Assembly (NCBI GenBank): GCA_964489715.1
Contig: CAZBAK010000007.1
Location: forward strand, 1 to 58,807
DNA: 58,807 bases
DNA from: Tissierella_A sp964489715
GTDB lineage: Bacteria; Bacillota; Clostridia; Tissierellales; Tissierellaceae
Direction: 5' to 3'
Numbering within the stretch: position 1 is the first letter of the stretch; every line of letters begins with the position of its first letter. The position numbers and the translations under genes were made by a program. The notes beneath the pieces are model-generated. The model ran no database searches and was not told the DNA's origin. It saw nothing but the letters and a program-made list of their open reading frames with translations. Shown one piece after another: positions 1 to 8,414 of the stretch.

Positions 1-1519
1 TTCCATGCAATAAGCCTACATTAAATTCTTTAAATACATTATTTTTTAGATCAATATATACTTCTTCAGCAGAATTCAGTTCTAAACTCTCAGATTCTTC
101 TATTAAGGGACAAACTATATATGCTTGTCTACCTTCTCCTATTTGCTTTTTTATGAAATTGTTCATTCTGTCTATTAGATTAGGCCCAACTGCAAAAGTT
201 TCAATTTCTTTTCTTCCAGGAGGAAGTTCATCTATTATTGATATATCTAAGTCTCCATAGAGAATAAGAGCCAAGGTTCTAGGTATAGGCGTTGCAGTCA
301 TAACAATTATATCAGGATTATCTCCTTTTTGATTTAGCATAGCTCTTTGTTTAACACCAAATCTATGTTGTTCATCTGTAATTGCAAGTCCAAGTTTATT
401 GAATTCGATACCTTCTTGAATAATTGCATGAGTACCTATAAGTATATCTACTTCTCCATCCTTAAGCCTCTTTAAAATATCCTCTTTTTCCTTAGCCTTT
501 AAGGAAGCTTTTAAAAGTTCACATCTTATATTCCATTTTCTAAATAAAGCTTCTAATGACTCATAATGTTGAGAAGCAAGTATTTCTGTTGGGGCAAGCA
601 TAGCACTTTGATATCCAGATTTAACACATTTAAACATAGCTACTGCAGCTACAATAGTTTTTCCAGAACCAACATCTCCCTGGACAAGTCTACTCATCTG
701 TTTAGAACTATTCATATCTTCTTCTATTTCTTGAATAACATTCAATTGAGCTCTAGTAAGTTTAAATGGTAAAGAGTTAATGATCTCTTCTGTATGATTG
801 AATCTAGAAAAAGATATTCCCTTTTCGTAGGGTTGATTTTTATTTTTCATCATAAATAAACCTAATTGCAAATAAAGAAGCTCTTCGAACTTTAATCTAT
901 TTTGTGCCCTTGTGAGTAACTCTTTATTTTCTGGAAAATGTATAGTTTTTATAGCATCTTTTACATCAGTTAAACCATATTTTTCTACTAAATATGGAGG
1001 CATGTTTTCTTGTATCAGTTTTATATTTTCTTTTAAAGCTATTTTAATTATTTTTAAAAACTCATTATTTGTAAATCCTTTAGTCAGAGCATACACAGGA
1101 ATGATACGTCCCACTTTATTATTTAAGTCTTCTTTTTCATATACAGGATTAGATATTTGATACTCTATTCCTATTTTCTTCAATTTCCCATTTACTTTCA
1201 AAACATCCCCTATTCTAAAGTTGTTTTTTAAATATTCTTGATTGAAGAAGGTTAAATATCCACTTCCACTATTATCCTTAAAGGGAATTTTTAAAATCGA
1301 CATATTTCTTCTAGGTCTTATTACTTGACCATTACCTAGAATTTCAACTTTCAAACTGACATTCTCATCTAGCATAGCCTCGCTTAAGAGGGAGATCTCA
1401 GATCTATCTTCATAATCTTTTGGATAATACCTTAATAAATCTTGGACCGTATATATGTTTAGTTTGTTTAATCTTTTAGCTCTTTTAGGGCCTACCCCTT
1501 TAATAAATTGAATATTCAT
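1..1519 (-). CDS. recG: ATP-dependent DNA helicase RecG (C-terminus cut off by window edge)
   Basis: RecG remodels stalled replication forks and branch-migrates Holliday junctions. About 506 residues are visible of a family length near 680; the remainder lies left of base 1. The N-terminal wedge/OB domain begins MNIQFIKGVGPKRAK, a helix-hairpin-helix-like start typical of RecG. Walker A (GDVGSGKT) is near residue 280 and the helicase box DEQH (ITDEQHRFGVKQR) near residue 380, followed by TATPIPRTLA. The ATG at 1519 is preceded by a weak GAGAGGTGAT site. It follows fakA, but a strong terminator separates the two, so RecG may be expressed partly by read-through. Confidence 0.95.
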   Translation of the reverse strand, partial: MNIQFIKGVGPKRAKRLNKLNIYTVQDLLRYYPKDYEDRSEISLLSEAMLDENVSLKVEILGNGQVIRPRRNMSILKIPFKDNSGSGYLTFFNQEYLKNNFRIGDVLKVNGKLKKIGIEYQISNPVYEKEDLNNKVGRIIPVYALTKGFTNNEFLKIIKIALKENIKLIQENMPPYLVEKYGLTDVKDAIKTIHFPENKELLTRAQNRLKFEELLYLQLGLFMMKNKNQPYEKGISFSRFNHTEEIINSLPFKLTRAQLNVIQEIEEDMNSSKQMSRLVQGDVGSGKTIVAAVAMFKCVKSGYQSAMLAPTEILASQHYESLEALFRKWNIRCELLKASLKAKEKEDILKRLKDGEVDILIGTHAIIQEGIEFNKLGLAITDEQHRFGVKQRAMLNQKGDNPDIIVMTATPIPRTLALILYGDLDISIIDELPPGRKEIETFAVGPNLIDRMNNFIKKQIGEGRQAYIVCPLIEESESLELNSAEEVYIDLKNNVFKEFNVGLLHG

Positions 1520-1540
1520 AAGCTATCACCTCTCATTTTC

Positions 1541-1573
1541 AAAAATAAAAAAGCCCTACGATTAAAGTAGGGG
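1541..1573 (-). terminator. Rho-independent terminator after fakA
   Basis: Six-pair stem CCCTAC/GTAGGG (1554-1559 with 1568-1573), flanked by A/T-rich bases that extend pairing, and followed on the minus strand by a T-rich run (1541-1553). It begins five bases after the fakA stop codon. Confidence 0.8.
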
Positions 1574-1577
1574 ATTT

Positions 1578-3224
1578 TTATTCTAAAGAAAAAATATAAT
1601 AATAAAGCGGTTGACCACCATAAATTAATTCTATATCTATATCATTAAATTCATTTTCTAAAGATGAAATTAAGTCTCTTGCTTCATCTTCTCTTATATC
1701 CTCTCCATAAAAAACTGTAATCAAAGAAATATCCTCATCTATTATATCTTTAATTAAATCTATTGAAACTAAATTTTTATCTTTTCCAGAAACTAAAACA
1801 TCTCCTTTTGAAATGCCTATTATATCATCTTTACAAATCTTCTTATTATTTATATCAGTATCTCTTACAGCATAAGTTATTTGTGCAGTTACCACTTCTT
1901 TAATAGAGCTTAGCATGTTCTCTTCATTTTTTTCAACACTTTCTTCTTCATTAAAAGCAAGTAATGCTGAAATCCCCTCAGGTATTGATTTTGTAGGAAG
2001 GACTATGATATTTCTATCACTAAGTTCTTTAGTTTGCTCTGCTGCAAGAATTATATTGCTATTGTTAGGTAATATAATTATATTTTTAGCACAAGTAGTT
2101 TCTACTGCATCAAGTATATCCTGTGTACTAGGATTCATAGTTTGACCTCCTGATACAATATAATCTACATTTAGTTCTTTAAATACTTTATCTATACCTT
2201 CTCCAATAGAAATAGCTATAAATGAATATTCTTTTTCTAATTTACTATCTACTGCTTTATCTTTATTTTGTGTTTCTAGTTCATGTTTAAGTAAGATTTC
2301 TTCATGTTGATATCTCATATTATCAATCTTTATATCACTTAACTCTCCTAAAGATGTACCCTTTTGAAGTACAATACCTGGTTCATTTGTATGAATATGA
2401 ATCTTAATAACTCCCTCTCCACCTACTACCATTAAAGAATCTCCAATTTCAGATAATTCTTCCCTAAGCTTATCTATATTTTCATCTTTTGTATTTATCA
2501 TAATTTCCGTACAATATCCATATTCTATATCTTCTGTATGTTTAGGTAAACTATGATCTATTTGTCTCTCTTGAGTTTCTTCCTCTACTTCATATTCCAA
2601 GTTTTCCTTTCCTGCAAGAACATTATATGCTCCTATTACTACATACATAAATCCTTTACCACCAGCATCTACAACACCAGCTTGCTTTAAGACCGGTAGC
2701 ATATCTGGTGTCTTACTTAATATAATGTTTCCATGCTCAATTACTCTATTTAAAAAGACTAATATATCTGTGTCTTCTCGCCAGATTTTCATGGCAAATT
2801 CGCCACATTCTCTAGCTACAGTAAGTATAGTACCCTCTGTAGGTTTCATTACTGCTTTATAGGCTGTGTCTGATGCTTCTTTTAAACCTTGTGCAAGTTC
2901 TTTTACACCAATTTCTTTTTTATTATTTAATCCCTTTGCAAAACCTCTGAAAAGTTGAGACAGAATGACACCTGAGTTACCTCTAGCGCCCATCAAGGAT
3001 CCATTGCTAGCTGCTAGAGCTACCTTTGATGCATTGTCATCTTCTGCTTCAAGTCCTTGCTTTAAAGCTGATTTAATCGTTAAACTCATATTAGTACCGG
3101 TATCTCCATCTGGAACCGGAAAAACGTTTAAGGAGTTAACCTCCTCTTTATTTTTTTCTAAAAGAGCAGTAGCACCTTTAAGTGCTTGTTTCATTAAGCT
3201 CCCATCTATAATGTTGATTTTCAA
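1578..3224 (-). CDS. fakA: Fatty acid kinase subunit A / DAK2 domain protein (YloV)
   Basis: ATP-binding subunit of the fatty acid kinase that phosphorylates exogenous fatty acids presented by a FakB (DegV) protein, so that they can enter phospholipid synthesis. The 548-residue length is standard. The N-terminal DhaL/DAK2 domain carries PVPDGDTGTNM (about 36-46), the metal/ATP-binding segment, and GARGNSGVILSQ (about 58-69). The C-terminal half is the FakA-specific domain. The start is TTG at 3224, eight bases after GGAGG; no ATG fits as well. It follows the Asp23-family gene by 18 bases, the conserved yloU-yloV pair of Firmicutes. No FakB gene is in the window. Confidence 0.93.
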   Translation of the reverse strand: MKINIIDGSLMKQALKGATALLEKNKEEVNSLNVFPVPDGDTGTNMSLTIKSALKQGLEAEDDNASKVALAASNGSLMGARGNSGVILSQLFRGFAKGLNNKKEIGVKELAQGLKEASDTAYKAVMKPTEGTILTVARECGEFAMKIWREDTDILVFLNRVIEHGNIILSKTPDMLPVLKQAGVVDAGGKGFMYVVIGAYNVLAGKENLEYEVEEETQERQIDHSLPKHTEDIEYGYCTEIMINTKDENIDKLREELSEIGDSLMVVGGEGVIKIHIHTNEPGIVLQKGTSLGELSDIKIDNMRYQHEEILLKHELETQNKDKAVDSKLEKEYSFIAISIGEGIDKVFKELNVDYIVSGGQTMNPSTQDILDAVETTCAKNIIILPNNSNIILAAEQTKELSDRNIIVLPTKSIPEGISALLAFNEEESVEKNEENMLSSIKEVVTAQITYAVRDTDINNKKICKDDIIGISKGDVLVSGKDKNLVSIDLIKDIIDEDISLITVFYGEDIREDEARDLISSLENEFNDIDIELIYGGQPLYYYIFSLE

Positions 3225-3242
3225 GTATAGTACCTCCCTAAA

Positions 3243-3599
3243 CTACTTTTGGACCCTAATTCCTTGTACATAGATATTTATAGCATCTATTTCTTGTCCA
3301 ATTTGTTTTTCTACATTAAACTTTACTCTCTCACTTATATTCCTTGCTACTACTGAAATTTTAACACCATATTGTAATATTACATGTAGATCAATAGTAA
3401 GTTTTTCATTTTTCGTATATACCTTTATCCCTTTAGTTAAGGAATCCCACTTTAGGAGTTCAAATAATCCATCGGTAGCATTTTTCGAAGCCATACCTAC
3501 TATACCATAGCTTTCCATAGCTGATACACCGGCAAGCGTTGCTATTACGTTCTCATCAATACTTATTGTCCCTATATCAGTATTAGTTTTGGCTGGCAT
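3243..3599 (-). CDS. Asp23/Gls24 family envelope-stress protein (YloU)
   Basis: Small alkaline-shock (Asp23/Gls24) family protein of 118 residues; the family is membrane-associated and linked to envelope homeostasis, but its biochemical role is unsettled. Recognised from the N-terminal beta strand GTISIDENVIATLAGVSA and the middle segment with YGVKISVVARNI. I start it at the ATG at 3599 because GGAGG lies eight bases upstream; a TTG at 3605 would nearly touch the ribosome site. It is the first gene of the yloU-fakA unit, with a good promoter at 3640-3668. Confidence 0.9.
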   Translation of the reverse strand: MPAKTNTDIGTISIDENVIATLAGVSAMESYGIVGMASKNATDGLFELLKWDSLTKGIKVYTKNEKLTIDLHVILQYGVKISVVARNISERVKFNVEKQIGQEIDAINIYVQGIRVQK

Positions 3600-3639
3600 T
3601 AACAATCTCCTCCTTGTTTTTACATAGACTATATTTTAT

Positions 3640-3668
3640 ATTCTACCTTATAAAAACAAATATTTCAA
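3640..3668 (-). promoter_or_regulatory. Sigma-A type promoter of the yloU-fakA operon
   Basis: On the minus strand TTGAAA (3663-3668), a 17-base spacer, then TAGAAT (3640-3645). Both hexamers match the consensus at five of six positions. The predicted transcript start would lie about 35 bases before the ATG. Confidence 0.7.
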
Positions 3669-3763
3669 CTAAATACTATTTTCAATTAATCTTCTATAAA
3701 TACTAATTTAAAGCTAAATATTATGGCTTATAAATTTAAATATAGATAGTTAAAGTTAATTAA

Positions 3764-3836
3764 TTAACAATTCTTCTAACTAACTTGTATTATTATAACA
3801 TTTTAGTTGCATTTACTTATATCTCTATGTTAAAAT
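3764..3836 (+). promoter_or_regulatory. Candidate promoters for rpmB
   Basis: Two possible sigma-A promoters: TTAACA (3764-3769) with an 18-base spacer to TATTAT (3788-3793), and TTGCAT (3807-3812) with an 18-base spacer to TAAAAT (3831-3836). Either would give a leader of roughly 60 to 100 bases. Neither is decisive in such A/T-rich DNA. Confidence 0.4.
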
Positions 3837-3901
3837 GTAATATGTTATTATAAATTAAAAAATGTATGATTTGTTTTAAGATAGTCAAGGAGGTGTTTTA
3901 A

Positions 3902-4093
3902 ATGGCAAAAAGCTGTGATGTATGTGGAAAAGGTAAGACATTTGGTCATAAAATTAGTTTCTCAAATAAAAAGAATCTTAGAAGTTGGTCTCCTAACATT
4001 AGAAAAGTAAGAGCTGTAGTAGATGGTTCGGTTAAAAGAATTAGTGTATGTACTAGGTGTTTAAGATCAGGTTATGTTGAGAGAGCATTATAA
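3902..4093 (+). CDS. rpmB: 50S ribosomal protein L28
   Basis: Large-subunit ribosomal protein of 63 residues. It begins MAKSCDVCGKGKTFGHK and keeps two CxxC pairs (CDVC near residue 6, CTRC near residue 52), the zinc-binding form of L28. The ribosome site AAGGAGG lies eight bases before the ATG. It is a single plus-strand gene between two minus-strand operons, with its own terminator. Confidence 0.98.
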   Translation: MAKSCDVCGKGKTFGHKISFSNKKNLRSWSPNIRKVRAVVDGSVKRISVCTRCLRSGYVERAL

Positions 4094-4098
4094 AATAG

Positions 4099-4124
4099 GC
4101 TACCGTTTACGGTAGCTTTGTTTT
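4099..4124 (+). terminator. Terminator of rpmB
   Basis: Seven-pair stem GCTACCG/CGGTAGC with loop TTTA, followed by TTTGTTTTG. It starts six bases after the rpmB stop. Confidence 0.9.
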
Positions 4125-4135
4125 GTAAATTAAAT

Positions 4136-4771
4136 TTAATCTTTTGATTCAATTACAAGGGCACTTCCTCTATGAATTAATATTTCTCCATGCTTTTCTA
4201 TTATTTTATTACTTATACCTCTTGTACTTCCAAACTTTAAATATTCTTTTTTTAAAGGATATAAAAAACCATTCAAACTTACTAGGATTCCTTCTTCACT
4301 AATAGGTATAATTGAAATAAAGTAAGCTTCCTTTTTATTTAAGTATATCTTATCTTCCAAGTAAAAAATTTTATTATTATCATCTACTATATGAGCTTTA
4401 ACTCCCAGGGCATATATTTTTTTTAATAAATGTATATTTGATAAGGTATGATCTAGCCTCGTTCCCGTAACACCTACAAGAGTAATTGTAAGAAATCCTT
4501 TCTCTATTAAATAATCTACACAAAGTTCTGTATCTGACTTATCTTTCATAGTCGGAAATTTTTCTACTTGAATATTTTCCTTCTTTATAATCTTTAAATC
4601 TTCTTTATCTATAGAATCTAGATCACCTATAACTGCATCTGCTATCATACCTATCTTTAGTATATGGTGGATTCCACCATCTGCACACACTATATAATTA
4701 TGATTTTTTGCTAGTTTTTCAAGATCTTTGTAGTCTTTTATCTCGCCACTTCCAACTATTAAAGCCTTCAT
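4136..4771 (-). CDS. thiN: Thiamine pyrophosphokinase
   Basis: Transfers pyrophosphate from ATP to thiamine, giving the active cofactor TPP in the cytoplasm. The 211 residues match family length. Visible motifs are CADGG (about 29-33), VIGDLDSID (about 47-55), DKSDTELCVDYL (about 77-88) and GVTGTRLDHTLSN (about 99-111). The ribosome site is AGAAAGGAT before the ATG. It lies downstream of rpe, as in other Firmicutes, but is separated from it by a hairpin. No TPP riboswitch is seen upstream. Confidence 0.93.
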   Translation of the reverse strand: MKALIVGSGEIKDYKDLEKLAKNHNYIVCADGGIHHILKIGMIADAVIGDLDSIDKEDLKIIKKENIQVEKFPTMKDKSDTELCVDYLIEKGFLTITLVGVTGTRLDHTLSNIHLLKKIYALGVKAHIVDDNNKIFYLEDKIYLNKKEAYFISIIPISEEGILVSLNGFLYPLKKEYLKFGSTRGISNKIIEKHGEILIHRGSALVIESKD

Positions 4772-4817
4772 TTTTATATCCTTTCTAAATTTAACATAGT
4801 TTTATATTTGAAAATAT

Positions 4818-4855
4818 AAAACTACCTAATTAAAATTTATTAAATAGGTAGTTTT
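4818..4855 (-). terminator. Hairpin terminator between rpe and thiN
   Basis: Eleven-pair perfect stem AAAACTACCTA/TAGGTAGTTTT (4818-4828 with 4845-4855) with a 16-base A/T loop. The transcript ends in TTTT followed by an A/T-rich tail, so it may be partial, allowing read-through to thiN. Confidence 0.7.
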
Positions 4856-4877
4856 AATAAATTGAGTATTTAATTTA

Positions 4878-5531
4878 TTAGCTAATCTTTTCTTTAAACT
4901 CTTTCGTTCTAGAAGTTATATCAGTAGCTGAGAATATATCAGATCCAACAACAATTAGATCAGCTCCAAGATCCACTATTTCTTCTATATTATCTAACTT
5001 TATCCCACCATCTACTTGTAAAATTATATCTAAAGATTTCTCATCTATTAAACTTCTTGTATCTTTTATCTTGTTTTTAATTGATGGAATAAATGATTGT
5101 CCACCAAATCCTGGATTTACACTCATTATAAGTATCAAATCTAGATCATCTATAACATATTCTAAGCTATTTAAAGAAGTCGAAGGATTTAGTGAAACTC
5201 CTGCTTTAATTCCAAAAGATCTTATGTTTTGAATAACTCTATGAAGATGAATTGTGGATTCTTCATGCACAGTTATAATATCCGCTCCTGCATCAACAAA
5301 ATCTTTTATATATCTTTCAGGGCTTTCTATCATTAGATGGACATCCAAAGGTAATTCTGTTATTTTTTTTATACTTTTTATAATAGGTGGCCCAAAGGAT
5401 ATGTTAGGAACAAAATTTCCATCCATAACATCAAGATGTAGATAATCCGCCCCACCTTTTTCTAATTTCAAAATTTCCTTCTCTAATTCTGCAAAGTTTG
5501 CTGACAATAAAGAAGGTGCTAATTTAGCCAT
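4878..5531 (-). CDS. rpe: Ribulose-phosphate 3-epimerase
   Basis: Interconverts ribulose 5-phosphate and xylulose 5-phosphate in the pentose phosphate pathway. The 217-residue TIM barrel carries SLLSANF at the N-terminus, HLDVMDGNFVPN (about 32-43, metal-binding His and Asp), DVHLMIE (about 63-69), MSVNPGFGGQSF (about 136-147) and VDGGI (about 172-176). The gap to rsgA upstream is a single base, so the two are translationally linked. Confidence 0.96.
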   Translation of the reverse strand: MAKLAPSLLSANFAELEKEILKLEKGGADYLHLDVMDGNFVPNISFGPPIIKSIKKITELPLDVHLMIESPERYIKDFVDAGADIITVHEESTIHLHRVIQNIRSFGIKAGVSLNPSTSLNSLEYVIDDLDLILIMSVNPGFGGQSFIPSIKNKIKDTRSLIDEKSLDIILQVDGGIKLDNIEEIVDLGADLIVVGSDIFSATDITSRTKEFKEKIS

Positions 5532-5532
5532 T

Positions 5533-6408
5533 TTAATACCTCCTAATCTTTTTTACTTCTTCCAGTAATAAAAGATAATTTTCATATCTACTTTTATCTA
5601 TATTATTATTTTCAACTGCAGCTTTAACAGCACATCCTGGTTCCTTATTGTGTAAGCAAGTTAGAAATTTACAATCTTCACTATACTTACGAATTTCTTT
5701 AAAATAATCACGAACCTGTGACTCATCCTCTATAAAATCTAAATCTAAAGAGCTAAAACCTGGAGAATCCAATACAAAAGACTTTTCATCTAATTCTAAT
5801 AGTTCTATATGTCTAGTTGTATGCTTGCCTCTTTTATTTCTCTGGCTTATATCACCAGTTTCTAATTTAAAATCTTTATGGATTTTATTCAATAAAGAAG
5901 ACTTACCTACTCCTGATGGCCCTGCAAAAACACTTATATTGTTTTTCAGATGAGACTTTATCTCTTCAATACCTAGATCTAGAATTACACTAGATATTAT
6001 AACTTCATATCCTGCTTTTGTGTAGATATCTTTTAATCGATTAGCTTCTATTTCATCTAAATCAGATTTATTTAAACATATAAGAGTTTTTAAATTTTCG
6101 TATTCAGCCATTAATAAAAATTTATCTAGCAGCCAAGTATTTATTTTTGGCTTTTTTACACTCATAACTATTATAGCTTGTGTTATATTAGCTACAGGTG
6201 GCCTCAAAAGTTCAGTTTTTCTTTCTTTTATATCTATAATATATCCCATATTATCTTCTTCACTTATTCTAATATTTACAATATCTCCTATTAATGGAGT
6301 TAATTTTTCTAACCTAAAAACTCCTCTTGCTCTACTTTTTATTACTCCTTTAGATGTCTTTACTGAATATAAACCACCTACACCTTTTGTTATTATACCT
6401 TCTAACAT
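5533..6408 (-). CDS. rsgA: Small ribosomal subunit biogenesis GTPase RsgA
   Basis: GTPase acting late in 30S subunit maturation. Its G motifs are circularly permuted, as in the whole family: G4 (CLNKSDL, about 111-117) comes before G1 (GPSGVGKSSLL, about 162-172) and G3 (DSPGFSS, about 215-221). The N-terminal OB fold precedes the GTPase domain, and a C-terminal zinc region contains CKFLTCLHNKEPGC. The length is 291 residues. It is embedded in the conserved stp-prkC-rsgA-rpe order. Confidence 0.96.
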   Translation of the reverse strand: MLEGIITKGVGGLYSVKTSKGVIKSRARGVFRLEKLTPLIGDIVNIRISEEDNMGYIIDIKERKTELLRPPVANITQAIIVMSVKKPKINTWLLDKFLLMAEYENLKTLICLNKSDLDEIEANRLKDIYTKAGYEVIISSVILDLGIEEIKSHLKNNISVFAGPSGVGKSSLLNKIHKDFKLETGDISQRNKRGKHTTRHIELLELDEKSFVLDSPGFSSLDLDFIEDESQVRDYFKEIRKYSEDCKFLTCLHNKEPGCAVKAAVENNNIDKSRYENYLLLLEEVKKIRRY

Positions 6409-6456
6409 ATTTCCCCCCTACTAATCTTTTTTTATTTTATTTTTATTATATAGCCC

Positions 6457-8398
6457 TTAATTTTGTTCAATAGGATCTGGTTCAGGAACTGGTTCTGGCT
6501 CAGGATTTGGTTCTGGTTCTGGCTTAGGCTCAGGTTTAACCTCTGGCTTGGGCTCAGGTTTAACCTCTGGCTTAGGCTCAGGTTTTGGTTCTGGTATGGG
6601 CTCTGGAGCAGGTTCAGGTCCTTTACTAACATATAGGTCAATAGGGGTCTTGATTTTTATTTCTTGTCCTTCATTTGTAGACTGAAAATAAACTACACCC
6701 TTAGGATAATCTTTGTTATATTCTTCCTTAATAGTCCCTATAGAAAGTCCTAGATCTAAAATCTTGTTTTGAGCTTCTATTGAATTACGACCTACTACTC
6801 TAGGCATTATTACAGATTTCATCTCTTCTCCCCTACTTATTGTAAATATTATCTTATCTCCTTTAGATAAGAAAGTATAAGCATTTGGACTTTGATCCAT
6901 TATATAATCTTTAGGAGTAATGTCAGAGAAATTATATTTAGTTTCTCCTACTTCTAAACCTAATTCTTCCATTGTTTTTTTAGCTTCAGCAAAGGTTTGA
7001 TTTACAAAATTAGGTAACTTTATAAGTTTTCCACCTTCACTTACTGTGACTTCTATAACATAGCCACTTTTAACTTTAGAGCCAGCTTTCTGATTTTGCT
7101 TTGTAACAACACCTTCATCATACTCATCACTCTCTACTGTTTCTTTTATAAGAAGTTCTAAATCTTTAGATTTTGCTTCTTCTTCTGCATCTTCAATACT
7201 CATTCCTACAAAATCAGGTACAATTATCTCTGTTGAGCTAAAGATATCTTTAATCTTGAAGTATCCATAAAACATCCCTCCAACTACTAATAAAGCCAAT
7301 AGAATAGCTAGTATAGTTGTTTTCCTTCCAGAAGATTTGCTATCACCATCATCATCTTCCTCTTCCTCTACTATATTACTTTTTTCTATATCTTTTTCAG
7401 TAATTGTAGGAATAACCATTGTAGGAGAATCTTCTATTAATTTTTCTGTATTTGAAAGCTCTTCAGTGTATATATCTATATTTTTCAAATCAACTATTAA
7501 ATCAGACATCTTCTGATATCTATCGCTTTGACTTTTTGAAACACATTTAAGTATTATATTTTCCAATTGTTTAGGGACCTTTAGCTCCATATCACTTGGC
7601 CATATAATTTTCTCTTGTATATGTTTTAAAGCTACACTTACAGCAGTATCTGAGTTAAAAGGAAGCTTTCCTGTTATCATCTCATACATTACAATTCCCA
7701 AAGAATATATATCTGATTTTTCATCTGTATAACCACCTCTTGCTTGTTCTGGGGATATATAGTGAACTGAACCTAAAGTATCAGAAGCGATTGTTACAGT
7801 AGAAGAAGTAACAGCTCTAGCAATTCCAAAGTCTGTTACTTTTGCTCTATTATTTTCATCTATCATAATATTATGAGGTTTTATATCCCTATGTATAATA
7901 TTGTTTAAATGAGCATGTTCTATAGCTTCAGCTATTNNNNNNNNNNATTTAATTTGAATAATTTATATAGTATATAAGTAAACTCTCACTCATAAAAAGG
8001 TAACTTACCTCAATATCATTTTCTATAGCTTCAGCTATTTGAAGACTATAAAATATAGTATCATTGGCACTTAATTTTTCTTTTTCTATAATTAACTCTT
8101 TTAATGTTTTCCCCTTAATATATTCCATAACTATATATGGTATATTTCCAGCTTCTCCTTGGGTATATTCTACATCATATATATTTACTATATTAGGGTG
8201 AGATAAACTTGCTGCTGCTTGAGATTCTCTTTTAAATTTCTCAACAAATGTCTCATCGTTTATATATTCATTTTTTAATACTTTTATAGCTACAAATCTA
8301 TTTAAGACTTTACACCTAGCCTTATAGACTTCAGCCATACCACCTTCACCGATTTTTTCTATTATCTCATATCTATTGTTTAGAATCTTTCCTATCAT
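6457..8398 (-). CDS. prkC: PASTA-domain Ser/Thr protein kinase PrkC (interrupted by an assembly gap)
   Basis: Membrane sensor kinase that binds muropeptide/peptidoglycan through extracellular PASTA repeats. The N-terminal piece (8398 to 8021) has the glycine loop GEGGMAEV (18-24) and Lys39 in VAIKVLK. The C-terminal piece carries HRDIKPHN, DFG, a transmembrane segment, three PASTA repeats and a Pro/Glu/Lys tail. Ten Ns (7937-7946) and 74 unrelated bases (7947-8020) separate them. Joining the pieces at the 19-bp repeat restores one frame of 612 residues with HRD at about 135-137 and DFG at about 155-157. As given, the frame breaks; I think this is an assembly artefact or a strain-level insertion, not a dead gene. 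It is 16 bases downstream of stp. Confidence 0.9.
6482..6612 (-). repeat. Tandem repeats encoding the Pro-Glu-Lys tail of PrkC
   Basis: Degenerate tandem repeats, with units near 24 bases in the best part (6510-6585), encode alternating PEPKPE / VKPEPK units. The tail starts right after the third PASTA repeat. Such tracts often vary in length between strains and could span or associate with the cell wall. Confidence 0.7.
7918..8039. repeat. 19-bp direct repeats flanking a gap inside prkC
   Basis: TTCTATAGCTTCAGCTATT occurs at 7918-7936 and again at 8021-8039. The left copy abuts ten Ns (7937-7946). Between the Ns and the right copy are 74 bases of A/T-rich sequence that are not kinase-like, including a 15-bp palindrome TTATATAGTATATAA. 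Confidence 0.9.
7937..7946. other. Assembly gap (ten Ns)
   Basis: Ten unknown bases. The true size is unknown; ten may be a scaffolding placeholder. Confidence 0.99.
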
Positions 8399-8414
8399 AC
8401 TCTCACCTCTTATC

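Larger units (their letters stand above)
3600..3901. other. Divergent intergenic region between yloU-fakA and rpmB
   Basis: About 300 bases of very A/T-rich DNA without a credible open reading frame. It holds the minus-strand promoter for yloU and plus-strand candidates for rpmB. I see no riboswitch-like conserved elements or long hairpin here. Confidence 0.6.

Noticed and set aside
6432..6641. Open frame of 69 residues within the PrkC tail (minus strand)
   Set aside because: A shifted reading of the Pro-Glu-Lys repeats, giving Leu/Asn/Gln repeats; no ribosome site.
7947..8039. A CRISPR repeat-spacer fragment at the gap
   Set aside because: Only one copy of any candidate repeat is present, with no second repeat and no cas gene anywhere in the window.
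6457..8398. A split kinase gene or frameshifted pseudogene
   Set aside because: The break coincides with the Ns and a 19-bp repeat, and joining the copies restores a complete kinase, so assembly or strain variation is more likely than decay.
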